Below are positions 35,446 to 44,400 of a stretch of DNA of 64,000 bases, one piece after another; positions within the stretch are counted from its first letter, which is position 1, and every line of letters begins with the position of its first letter. Origin of the DNA: Acidobacteriota bacterium. Its GTDB lineage: Bacteria > Acidobacteriota > Blastocatellia > Chloracidobacteriales > Chloracidobacteriaceae. Made by a program: the position numbers and the translations under genes. Under the pieces are notes generated by a model, which saw nothing but the letters and a program-made list of their open reading frames with translations, did no database searches and was not told the DNA's origin. The DNA is taken from assembly GCA_016208495.1 (NCBI GenBank), contig JACQXX010000085.1, positions 48,142-112,141 on the forward strand, read 5' to 3'.

Positions 35446-37890
35446 TCACAGTGATCTGGCACAGCGAAACCCAAGTGCTTTATAGCGTGTGGCGGCAGGA
35501 ACCCAATTCCGATAGGTTGTGACACAATCAGGCGGTTTATTTTCAAACGATCCGCCACGAATCACCATCAGTTTTTCCTGGGTCGGATTTGAGATTTTTT
35601 CGGTATTGCCTGGGTATGGCAAGGCTTCGCTGGCTGTCCATTCCCATACATTCCCAGCCAGATCCACATTCCCAAATGGTCCAGCGCCCGTTGGATAAGA
35701 ATTGACCGGTGTCGGCTGTTTCAAGTTGGATTGGGCCGAATTTAATCGGTCAACCTGAAACTGATCTCCCCAGGGGTACCGTCGAATTTGATCACCGTGG
35801 GCCGCCGCTTCCCATTCTTCCTCAGTTGGAAGCCGTTTTCCGGCCCAACGGGCATACGCTTCCGCCTCTTCAAATGACACCCCGGTTACCGGATATTGTT
35901 CGGTACCAGCCGGAAATATCCCCCCGCTCCATTGTACTGGAGGCTTATGGCCAGTTTGCTTGATAAATTCCTGATATTGCTGATTGGTCACTTCGGTTTT
36001 ATCCAGAAAGAATGCCTTTAAACTCACACGGTGCTGTGGTGTCTCAAAGGTGTCAAGATTCGGGTCATCTCCCTTGTTGCGCCCAATTGGATATTCCCTC
36101 GCCGGGATCAAAACCATGTCTGGTGGAAGCGCTGGCGGTGATGGTTGGCCGAGTGGGGGCACCGTGGGCGATGGTGCAGGAGTTGACTCACGAACTGGTT
36201 GTGGTTCCGGTCGTGGCTGTGAAAAAACCGCCCACCAGACGATCAAAGATCCAATTGCCAGAATACCGACCACTGTCCCCACCAGAGCTAGAATCTGGTT
36301 TCGACTGACCTGGCCAGATTTTTGGCGAACAGGTGACTTTTCTGGAAGGTAGGCGCCACCGGAAGCCGGTATCGTTGATCGTGTTATACCGGCGGGAACG
36401 GAGGAGGAAGTTAATTCAGAGGTCCGTCCGGGTGAGTGTGGTCTGGTGCCAGAGTCGGGTCGTTCGCTTTTGAGCGGTGTTGTTCCGCTACTCTGGAGTG
36501 CTGATGCGGTGCGTTTAAATCTGGTCTCAGTGGTTTCAGTTGATACTTCAGGCTCAGGAGCCCTCCCCATTTCGGGAGCGGCTGTTTCAGCAATGGGTTT
36601 GGTCTCAAAGGAAGCTGGCGGGCCAGGGACTTCCTGAAGCGTTGATGTCGGAGGTGATTCTAAAAACTTAACCAGATATTGAGGCGACCCTTTACGCAAA
36701 GCTGGATCCTCAGGCGGAATCGGAAGCTGGACCACCTGGTTTTCCGCCTCGTCGGTTGAAGCCTGGTTTGAAGAGGCCGTCGGCAACGCAACTCCTTTAG
36801 GTTGTGGCTCATAAGGTGAGAGCGGTGACTGAGGCGGAACTTCCGTGAGTTGCTTTTTATGCTTTCCGCTGGTTTTTCCTGACCGACCAGCATTGCCTCC
36901 CTCGCTGGCGGCTCGGGGTTTGGTGACGCTTCGTGGGGTGCGTTGTTGAACCGTTTGTGGAGCACGCATTTGAGTGGTGTCCACCATTGGGTCAAATTGA
37001 GCATGATCAATCTGGGTTTCATTCGAGGGCTGAACCGGCGCTGTCCCAATCGGAAATGCTTTTGGAATTTCTTTGTTGTTTCGGCTTCCGAGATAGTCAG
37101 TTTCCTGGGTGGAGGACGATCCTGAGGCGATTGAATTGCTGGTGAGTTGACTGGTCGCATCCTTTGGGGGAACCACCTGAGATCCAGGCCAAAAAGTTTC
37201 AGTTGGGGTATGCCCAACCAGCGAAGCCGTACCCGTTTCCGGTCCGGTTAATGTGGTGGTTGACGGGAGCGGTTGGGTACCTTCAGATGTTGTTTTTGGA
37301 GGGATTGGGATAGGCTGTTGGCCTATGAGTGACGCGGTGCCTGACCCTGGTGTCGAAGCCGGGGGAATGAGTGGCAACGGTTGGGTTCCGGCGGTCTGCA
37401 GTTGAGGTTTGCGAGAGGCCAGAGGGGTTGTCAGCAGCTCAACTGGTGGTTTTGAATGCAAACCAACGGTGTTTGAGGAATTCGGTTCCGGTTGATCCAG
37501 TTGACGCGTGGGCCGTTGTGAGAGTCGAAACGCTTCATTGGCCAGGGGAGATTGAGGCGGTTGGTCCACAAACGGGGCCGTAATCGGTTCCTGAAGGGTT
37601 GGAACATCCATTTCCAGGCGAGTGTTTCCCGCGGCTGAACCAGGTACATCGGTTTTAGGAAGTGCCACTGTCACTGGAATTGATGGTGTTGGAGTGGACC
37701 CTTCGGCTGAGAGTTCACGAGGTGCTGATTGCAACCAGGTTGCCTGCAGGGAGGTCCGCAGTGGCATTGGTGATGACAGACCACTGCTCAGTGAAGTGAG
37801 CCCAGGAGGAACCTCCGCGAGGGTTCTTCCACACCCACTGCAAAAACGTGCTTTGTCGCGATTTTGAGTACTGCAATAAGGACAAAACAT
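35446..37890 (-). CDS. Zinc-ribbon, single-span membrane protein with C-terminal FGE-sulfatase (SUMF1) domain
   Basis: 814 residues. N-terminal zinc ribbon (CPYCS, CSGCG in the first 22 residues), a low-complexity Pro/Thr/Ser/Gln-rich region of about 500 residues, one membrane helix near 530-555 (ILALVGTVVGILAIGSLIVW), and a C-terminal formylglycine-generating-enzyme-like domain of about 225 residues. That domain starts MVLIPAREYPIGRN and includes EVTNQQYQEF, RLPTEEEWEAAA, GNVWEWTAS and IRGGSFEN. The catalytic cysteine pair of true FGEs is not evident (one Cys in PPDCVTTYRNWV, one in FRCARSL), so it may be a sensor or binding domain. A ribosome site GGGGAG precedes the ATG. The long disordered stretch is rich in Thr and so a possible kinase substrate. 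Confidence 0.85.
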   Translation of the reverse strand: MFCPYCSTQNRDKARFCSGCGRTLAEVPPGLTSLSSGLSSPMPLRTSLQATWLQSAPRELSAEGSTPTPSIPVTVALPKTDVPGSAAGNTRLEMDVPTLQEPITAPFVDQPPQSPLANEAFRLSQRPTRQLDQPEPNSSNTVGLHSKPPVELLTTPLASRKPQLQTAGTQPLPLIPPASTPGSGTASLIGQQPIPIPPKTTSEGTQPLPSTTTLTGPETGTASLVGHTPTETFWPGSQVVPPKDATSQLTSNSIASGSSSTQETDYLGSRNNKEIPKAFPIGTAPVQPSNETQIDHAQFDPMVDTTQMRAPQTVQQRTPRSVTKPRAASEGGNAGRSGKTSGKHKKQLTEVPPQSPLSPYEPQPKGVALPTASSNQASTDEAENQVVQLPIPPEDPALRKGSPQYLVKFLESPPTSTLQEVPGPPASFETKPIAETAAPEMGRAPEPEVSTETTETRFKRTASALQSSGTTPLKSERPDSGTRPHSPGRTSELTSSSVPAGITRSTIPASGGAYLPEKSPVRQKSGQVSRNQILALVGTVVGILAIGSLIVWWAVFSQPRPEPQPVRESTPAPSPTVPPLGQPSPPALPPDMVLIPAREYPIGRNKGDDPNLDTFETPQHRVSLKAFFLDKTEVTNQQYQEFIKQTGHKPPVQWSGGIFPAGTEQYPVTGVSFEEAEAYARWAGKRLPTEEEWEAAAHGDQIRRYPWGDQFQVDRLNSAQSNLKQPTPVNSYPTGAGPFGNVDLAGNVWEWTASEALPYPGNTEKISNPTQEKLMVIRGGSFENKPPDCVTTYRNWVPAATRYKALGFRCARSL

Positions 37891-38069
37891 AAGAACTCCC
37901 CTTGGGGTGGGGAATGAAGATGACCCTGGCTAACATCCGGTGGCAATGAGCTGGTTGCCGATTGGAGTGCTTCTGATACGGGTGCTTTGAATCTGGTGCC
38001 TGGTGCTGAAGAACCAATACCTTTCGACAAAGAACCAGTTACCAGAACTCGAACCCAGTCACCTGATCC

Positions 38070-38846
38070 TTAACTTTCTCCGCGTTCCTGACGTGCTTTT
38101 TCCCTGGCTTCGTCAAGTTCCCGCAGTGTATCCAGCACCAGATTGGTGTTGCTGCTAGCCTGGATATTTTGGGGGAACAAATATTCATATTTTTCAACTT
38201 CAAACGTTCCTTCCTCGACCATAGCAAGCTGACGAAAGGCATCCAGGCCATGCGTGCTATCCACTCCGCTATCAATCACTTTTCCTTCGCCTCGCTTTTG
38301 ATCAATGTCGCAATCAACTATTTGTCCGTGATTGAAATACAGTCGTCCCACCAGGCTTTGTGAGCGAATGATCAGAATACAGGTGAGCTTATTATTTTCA
38401 ATGACTTGAATCAGGTCAAACAGGCTCACCTGACTCAAATTTCCAGTCATAAACCGGTCGTTTGACTGGTCGAGGACGGCAAATTTGAACAGGTGCTGAC
38501 CGATAATGAACTTGTCCCCATCATTGAGAAGCATTTCCTGGTTGGCGTCAAGTCGCCGTCCATTCAAGAACGTACCATTGGTGCTGCCCAGGTCTGACAG
38601 CATGTACTGTCGGTTCCCATCCGCTGTCAATGTGATTCGGATTCGGGCATGTTGGCGCGAGGCTTCTCCGTCATGGGCAAGTGAGATGGTGCATTCTGGG
38701 TCCCGTCCAATTGAGGTAATCAGAGAATCAAGTACGGCTGAGGTATAGACCTGCTGATTTTGGAGCACAATTAAGGTCGCAAAATTATTTTCGTCGGTGT
38801 CTAAAACAATGCGTTCAAGTCGGCGGGTTTTTTCCAGGTTGCTCAT
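38070..38846 (-). CDS. FHA domain plus DUF4388 (PATAN-like) protein
   Basis: 258 residues. The FHA domain (about 40-125) shows IGRDPECTISLAHDGEASRQHARI and LGSTNGTFLNGRRL, the phospho-threonine binding loops. DUF4388 follows (about 130-235) with LSQVSLFDLIQVIENNKLTC and GRLYFNHGQIVDC. Cytoplasmic. Readers of Ser/Thr kinase signals. It is a paralogue of the next gene upstream (38918-39877), with 71 bp between. Confidence 0.92.
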   Translation of the reverse strand: MSNLEKTRRLERIVLDTDENNFATLIVLQNQQVYTSAVLDSLITSIGRDPECTISLAHDGEASRQHARIRITLTADGNRQYMLSDLGSTNGTFLNGRRLDANQEMLLNDGDKFIIGQHLFKFAVLDQSNDRFMTGNLSQVSLFDLIQVIENNKLTCILIIRSQSLVGRLYFNHGQIVDCDIDQKRGEGKVIDSGVDSTHGLDAFRQLAMVEEGTFEVEKYEYLFPQNIQASSNTNLVLDTLRELDEAREKARQERGES

Positions 38847-38917
38847 AAGACGCCTCGTGCGTGTACTGTTTTCGGCAAATCAAAAGATCTTCGCCACGGC
38901 CCGGTGGCGAAAATCGC

Positions 38918-39877
38918 TCAAGAATTACTGGGTTCCGAATCGGTTGGAGTGAGTGCCGTTGCCCTGATCGTCGGCATGAGGGAATTGGCCGGAATCACTC
39001 GCTGGGTTGTGATGTCTTCGACTTTGGTTTCTTCAACTTCAAGTGTGGTCACTGATTCTGACAGGTGTGTTTCCCTCATGGCTTCATTTTCAGGCAAACC
39101 AGTATTGGCCGTGTCAAACATTTCATTTGGAATTGACTGTTCGTCCGTTTCCTGGTTCAGCAGTTCGGCGTGTGCTTCGTCAAGTTCACGCAACGTGTCA
39201 AGCACCAGGTTCATGTTGCTGGTTGCTTCGAGCGTAACCGCAAATTCTTGTTCGTGTTTTTCAACTTCAAAAAATCCTTCCTGGATTTCGACCAGCTTGC
39301 GAAAGGCATCGAGTCCCTGTTGGTCACTCACTTCGCACCCGACAATCTGTCCCGAATTAAAATACAGCTTTCCAATCGCATTTTGCTCACGCACGATGCA
39401 GATGCAGGTCAGGCGATTGTTTTCGATGATTTGAATCAGATCGAAAAGACTGACCTGGGTCAAATTTCCAGTCAGGAATTTTTCATTTGATTGATCCAGG
39501 AGGGCAAACTTGAACAGGTGCTGACCGATAATGAACTTGTCTCCATCGCGGAGCAAGGTTTCCTGATGTGGTGCCAGGCGTTTGCCATTCAAGTGTGTGC
39601 CGTTGGTGCTTCCCAGATCGCTGAGCCAGTATTGATGCAAACCATTGGAATTCGTGCTGAGTCGAACCTGGGCGTGATGTCGTGAGGCTTCGGTATCTGC
39701 CCCGAGTGTGATAGTGCAGTCTGGGTTGCGACCAATGAGCGTGATCTCTTCTTCCAGCGTGACGTGCGAAAAGACCTTTTTTTCCTTAAACATAATTAAG
39801 GTGGCAAAATGCCCTTCGCTGTCCATATCGACAGAAATTTGGTCGAGTCGCCGGGTCTGTTGCTCAGTTTCGCTCAT
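38918..39877 (-). CDS. FHA domain plus DUF4388 (PATAN-like) protein, longer paralogue
   Basis: 319 residues. Same order as its neighbour: FHA (IGRNPDCTITLGADTEASRH, LGSTNGTHLNGKRL) then DUF4388 (LTQVSLFDLIQIIENNRLTC, GKLYFNSGQIVGC). It has an extra C-terminal tail of about 80 residues that is acidic and Thr-rich, a plausible phosphorylation target. The tandem pair arose by duplication. The ribosome site is GAGGAGC just upstream of the ATG. Confidence 0.92.
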   Translation of the reverse strand: MSETEQQTRRLDQISVDMDSEGHFATLIMFKEKKVFSHVTLEEEITLIGRNPDCTITLGADTEASRHHAQVRLSTNSNGLHQYWLSDLGSTNGTHLNGKRLAPHQETLLRDGDKFIIGQHLFKFALLDQSNEKFLTGNLTQVSLFDLIQIIENNRLTCICIVREQNAIGKLYFNSGQIVGCEVSDQQGLDAFRKLVEIQEGFFEVEKHEQEFAVTLEATSNMNLVLDTLRELDEAHAELLNQETDEQSIPNEMFDTANTGLPENEAMRETHLSESVTTLEVEETKVEDITTQRVIPANSLMPTIRATALTPTDSEPSNS

Positions 39878-40052
39878 AAAACAGTGCTCCTCAAGTGAAG
39901 TGGTATGGGCAGGACAGCGAAAGTGAATCCGTGGTGAACTTCAATCTGATTCGGTGGAGGCTGAGGTTGCAATTGCGGTCATCAGATGGGGTTTAGGAAA
40001 ACTACTAAATTGCACTGCCCTTTTTCAATCGAAAGAGCACGTTTCCGACCCA

Positions 40053-40580
40053 TTATCGAGCAAAGCGAAGACCCCGGATCTCAATCAGTCCATTTTTGAC
40101 GTAAGCGTTGTCCTTTACGCCGTCAATCGACATTCGGACCTTGAGCTTCTGGTTGGGGCCAAGTTTTGGAAGTTCTTTGCTGGGCAATGGATAGCGATAA
40201 ATTTCGCGAGAGGGTTTATCTTCCCAATCATAGATAAATCCTCGCAATTCAATGGCTTCAATCGTCCGATCACCCCGGTTTTCAATCTGACAGGTGAGTT
40301 CATACACAAACTCGATCATGCTGCTTGATTCCGAGGTTTCCATTTCAGTAACCACCACTTTTTGGCCTTTGACGTAGGCTTCAAAATCTGGATTCCCGGC
40401 CCGAAGCAAGTTGGCCGAACGCTGGAGACGGTCTTGTTTGGTTTGGTACTCGCTCCACAAGACACCAACTCCCACCAGAATCAGAATCACCACACCCACC
40501 ACAATCAGGACTCTTCGAAAGTGCGAAGGTTCCGCCTTTTTCGGTTCAGCTTCGAGTTCAAGCAGCGACACGCCAATCAT
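40053..40580 (-). CDS. Hypothetical single-span membrane protein
   Basis: 175 residues. One membrane helix at about 25-44 (VLIVVGVVILILVGVGVLW), then an outside domain of about 125 residues, mostly beta strands (FVYELTCQIENRGDRTIEAI), of the kind seen in small Ig-like envelope proteins. Function unknown. Start choice: ATG 40580 has GGAGG only 1 nt away, whereas an in-frame GTG at 40571 has it at 9-10 nt, so GTG may be the true start. Upstream of the FHA genes on the same strand. Confidence 0.7.
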   Translation of the reverse strand: MIGVSLLELEAEPKKAEPSHFRRVLIVVGVVILILVGVGVLWSEYQTKQDRLQRSANLLRAGNPDFEAYVKGQKVVVTEMETSESSSMIEFVYELTCQIENRGDRTIEAIELRGFIYDWEDKPSREIYRYPLPSKELPKLGPNQKLKVRMSIDGVKDNAYVKNGLIEIRGLRFAR

Positions 40581-40593
40581 TCCTCCAAGTTAC

Positions 40594-40622
40594 AAATTAT
40601 GAATTATGAATTATGAATTATG
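40594..40622. repeat. Heptad tandem repeat (ATTATGA), about 4 copies
   Basis: Same 7-bp unit as at 14001-14031. It begins 13 bp upstream of the start of the preceding minus-strand gene. Confidence 0.93.
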
Positions 40623-40685
40623 AAAGTGGTATCTCGTTGAATTTACAGGTGGTTTGTTGATTCATCATTCACACGTCATCGCTCA

Positions 40686-41318
40686 TCATTTGGTGTTCCT
40701 GGGTTTCGATTTCAGGAGATAGGCTTTGGGTATTGGGTTGTCAGGTCGTTCGGTGTCCCAAAAAACTGTCATCACCCACCATCGGTTCCCATCTTTGAGT
40801 AATTGAATGCTGTTAATGCCACGGGCAAAGGGTTTAGCGTCCTGCGGTGAATGCAGGGATTCATAGGTACTCAACACGTGCACGATATTTCCGAACTGCT
40901 CGCTTTTCCGAGCAATTTCGCGCTCATAAAAGCCGCTTTTTTCAAAATAGGCTGAAGCTCGTTGAATATAACCTTCACCATCATAGGTATGGGCTTCACT
41001 GCCACCAGTCGGAGTTGGATTGGTTGGAATCAATCTGGCTGATGGATGGAGCAATGACCGGAACCGATCCCAGTCACGTGTTTGACCAGCGGGACCTGAA
41101 ATCACGTCATAGAGCGCTTTGATGATGGCATCAACTGATTCAACATCAGCCGACCGTACTTTGGGAACTGCAGAGGGAGTGTTTTGTCGTGCCATAGCTT
41201 GAGCAAAAGAACTGCTGATTCCATTTGTACACATCACAGCCAGAATCAATACCGGGCACGTGTGAAGGAGAAACCCGGTCAACTGGCGGTGAAGAGTAGG
41301 TAAATTTGGCCTGGTCAT
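40686..41318 (-). CDS. Exported NTF2-like (SnoaL/DUF4440-type) protein
   Basis: 210 residues. Signal peptide at about 12-40 (FLLHTCPVLILAVMCTNGIS, cleavage likely near SFAQA). The rest is one NTF2-like cone domain (IIKALYDVISGPAGQTRDWD, FRSLLHPSARLIP, WWVMTVFWDTERP). Similar acidobacterial proteins are annotated only as nuclear transport factor 2 family. No active-site residues can be assigned. It lies 102 bp downstream of dnaE on the same strand. Confidence 0.78.
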   Translation of the reverse strand: MTRPNLPTLHRQLTGFLLHTCPVLILAVMCTNGISSSFAQAMARQNTPSAVPKVRSADVESVDAIIKALYDVISGPAGQTRDWDRFRSLLHPSARLIPTNPTPTGGSEAHTYDGEGYIQRASAYFEKSGFYEREIARKSEQFGNIVHVLSTYESLHSPQDAKPFARGINSIQLLKDGNRWWVMTVFWDTERPDNPIPKAYLLKSKPRNTK

Positions 41319-41420
41319 GCTCAGGAAGATCCTTGAATAGGAATGAAGGATGAAGAATGAACGAAGTCTTTGTAAATCAACAAAAAGCTTTCTTCACACT
41401 TCATTCCTGGTCACTGTATT

Positions 41421-44400
41421 TTAACTGATCCGGACTTCGCATCCGGCACACAAGCTCTGAACCGCATGAAGGAGTTCCGGGCTGGATTTGACGCGCACAA
41501 ACTGATTTGGGCGGACACAGGCAATATCTCCGGTTGGTAACTGTACTTCGAAGCTGATCTGACAATCGCCCCGGTGGCGATCAAACAGGCTGCGAAGCTG
41601 GTCAACTTTTTCGGCGGTGATACTGCCTGACCGGAAGTAGAAGGTCAGCAGCGAAGCGGAGCGTTCCCGGAGGCCGGCGAGCGGTTCAACGTCATCAGCA
41701 ATGATTTTCGAAGGACCGTCATCGGTAAATTCAATCCTACCAGTTACAAGCACTGCTTGGGTATCACTAATTTTGCCACTAATGCGTTTAAAGGTTTCCG
41801 GCCAGGCAATGACTTCGATTGACCCGAGTTCATCTTCAAGCGCGAAGACGCAAAACCGGTCGCCTTTCTTGGTGTTTTTCACCACATAGCCAACCACCAT
41901 CCCGCCCATTTTGATGATTTGGTTGGGCTGACACTTGCTAAGCCTTTCATAGCTGGCATTTGAGAAACTGGTCAGCAGTTCCCGGTAACTCGCCAGCGGG
42001 TGGCCAGTGATGTAAAAGCCCAGCGTGGCTTTCTCGCCGGCCAGTTGCTCTTGTTGTGACCAGGCTGGGACGTCCGGCAACGCAGCATCAGCATCGGCTT
42101 CCATCTCGGCTTCAAGCATTCCAAAAAGTGAGGCTTGACCGCTCTGAGCATCGCGTTGCGCCCGGGCGCCGCTTTCCATCACGCTTTCAATCGCCGCAAA
42201 TTTCTGGGCGCGAGTACCGGGATGTTCGTCGAGACCTCCCGATTTGATCAGGCTTTCCAGTACTCGTCGGTTGAGTGCCCGGCTGTCAACCCGTTTGGCC
42301 AGATCATAGATTGACGTAAATGGGCCGTCTTTGCGGGCTTCGACGATGGCATCCACGGCTGATTCGCCAATGCCTTTAATCGCCATCAGCCCAAACCGGA
42401 TGGTTTTTTCCGTTGATGTAAACCCGTGATAACTGAGGTTGACATCTGGCGGCAGGATCTCAATTCCCTGAGCGCGAGCGCGTTCGATGTATTTGGCCAC
42501 CTTGTCGGTGTTGTTTAATTCGTTTGACAGAACAGCAGCCCAGAAATGCGCTGGATAGTATGCTTTCAGATAGGCTGTCTGATATGCCAGGACCCCATAG
42601 CAGGCTGAGTGGCTGTTGGCTGTCAGAATGCCATTTGTGAAGTAGTTGTGGTGCGGTCCGCGCATGGTCATGTTGTAGGTTTTTTCCGTCCCCGACGGAT
42701 TGACTCGCACGAGCTTCATCTTTTTCAGGCGGATGGTGACCCGGTTTTGAGGGTATTGACCAGGTGCTTCCAGGCTGCTGGCGGTGAAAGCTTCCACCTC
42801 TTCTGAAAAGTAAACCTCCAGGCTTTTGTCAAGAATGTCGTGTAATGGAAGATACCCCTGATCTGTGAAGAACTTATGGTCAGGGGTACAGCGCAGGGTG
42901 CGTCCGTTTTCAAGTTCCAGTTCAACGACTTGTTTTTCACCGGTTTCAAAGGCTTCGATGATCTCGTTGACGATGATCTGGTGTCCATCAAAACTAAACG
43001 TGTGGGATGTTGAGACTTCCCTGGCTGCAATTTGAGCTATCGTCACCACCTGACCTGTATCGGCGTCCACAATCGGCGAATCACCGACCAGACATTTATT
43101 GAACGCATAGTCCGCAAAGCCTTCGAGCGACTGCCACAACTTTTCGAGTTTTCCCCGGTCGTGACCACGATCTTCAGCCTGTTGAAAGAATTTGGCCTTG
43201 TGCGCATCGAGTTCCTCGCGCTTTTTCTTCCCCATGGCGCGTCGAACCAGGTCGGCTTCTCCGAGCGAATACCCAGCCAGTTTTTGGAAAATGGCCATGA
43301 TTTGCTCCTGATAGGTGCAATTGTGGAGCACGATGTTGTTACCGACGAAGTTGTGAATCCCCTCAACCGTGATGTCATAGACTGGCTCTGTTCCGGCTGG
43401 TTGAATTGAAACAATCTCTTCCCAACGAACCTTAAGATTGGTCTGGGTTTGAGAAAGATTGAGCGGATCAACCACGCTACAGATGGCATTGATGGAAATA
43501 CGGGGAATCGCTCTCTTTTTAGGGCGCAAATGTTGGACCGAAAAATCATATTCCCGTTCCAGGCTTTTCCAGGATTGACTCCACGACTGCTCCAACTCAG
43601 CTAAGAAAATCTGACGCGATACAGAGTCTCTGGATTCAGTACTGATTGAAGATGCTGGAGGAAATGATTTAGACACCAGGAATGGCCCAACCAGCTCTCG
43701 AAAGAGATGAAGATTGTAAACTGTCACCTGGTAGGCTGTGGTTGGCTCAGATTTTCGTTTTTCGGCTTCATAGACCGACTCATAAATAACTGAATGAATG
43801 CCGAGTCGCAGGAGGAGCGTTTGAACGTCAAGGGCAAGCTGGTGTGAAATTGTTTTGTAGTGATAGAGCTTGGGGCCTAAATGGCCATCGCAATCCCACA
43901 ACGAAGCCAGAAAGAAGCTAATGCACTCTGAATTCAGTCCAAACACAAAATCACAGCAGGCGGCTGAACTCAGTGAACGATCAGCAATGAGATAGGCCAG
44001 CACACGCAGTTTTTGGCGGTTGTAGTCTTGCTCATCGGCCACCGTCAGGCGACGCGGGGTGGCAATAAAGTCAGTTACCTGTAGATCTTTTACCTGACGC
44101 CAGCCGGCTTCCGTCAGGACTTGATGATCTGGGGTTACTTTGACAGTTGAGCCATTGCGTAATTTCAACTCGACAACCTCACGTACCCCATTGTCAAAGA
44201 AATGAGTGACTCGCCCAATCTGAGAATTGAGATTCTGATCAACACCTTGAACATAAAAAGTGCCGATTTGGGACTCCAGTTCATCAATGCGAACTCGTTT
44301 TCCAGAGTAGGCATCCAGAACCAGCGTGTCTCCGGCAACACAAACGCCGAAGGTATTTCCCAAAATATCTTTGAGTTCGGGAAAGTCATATCGGACTTTT

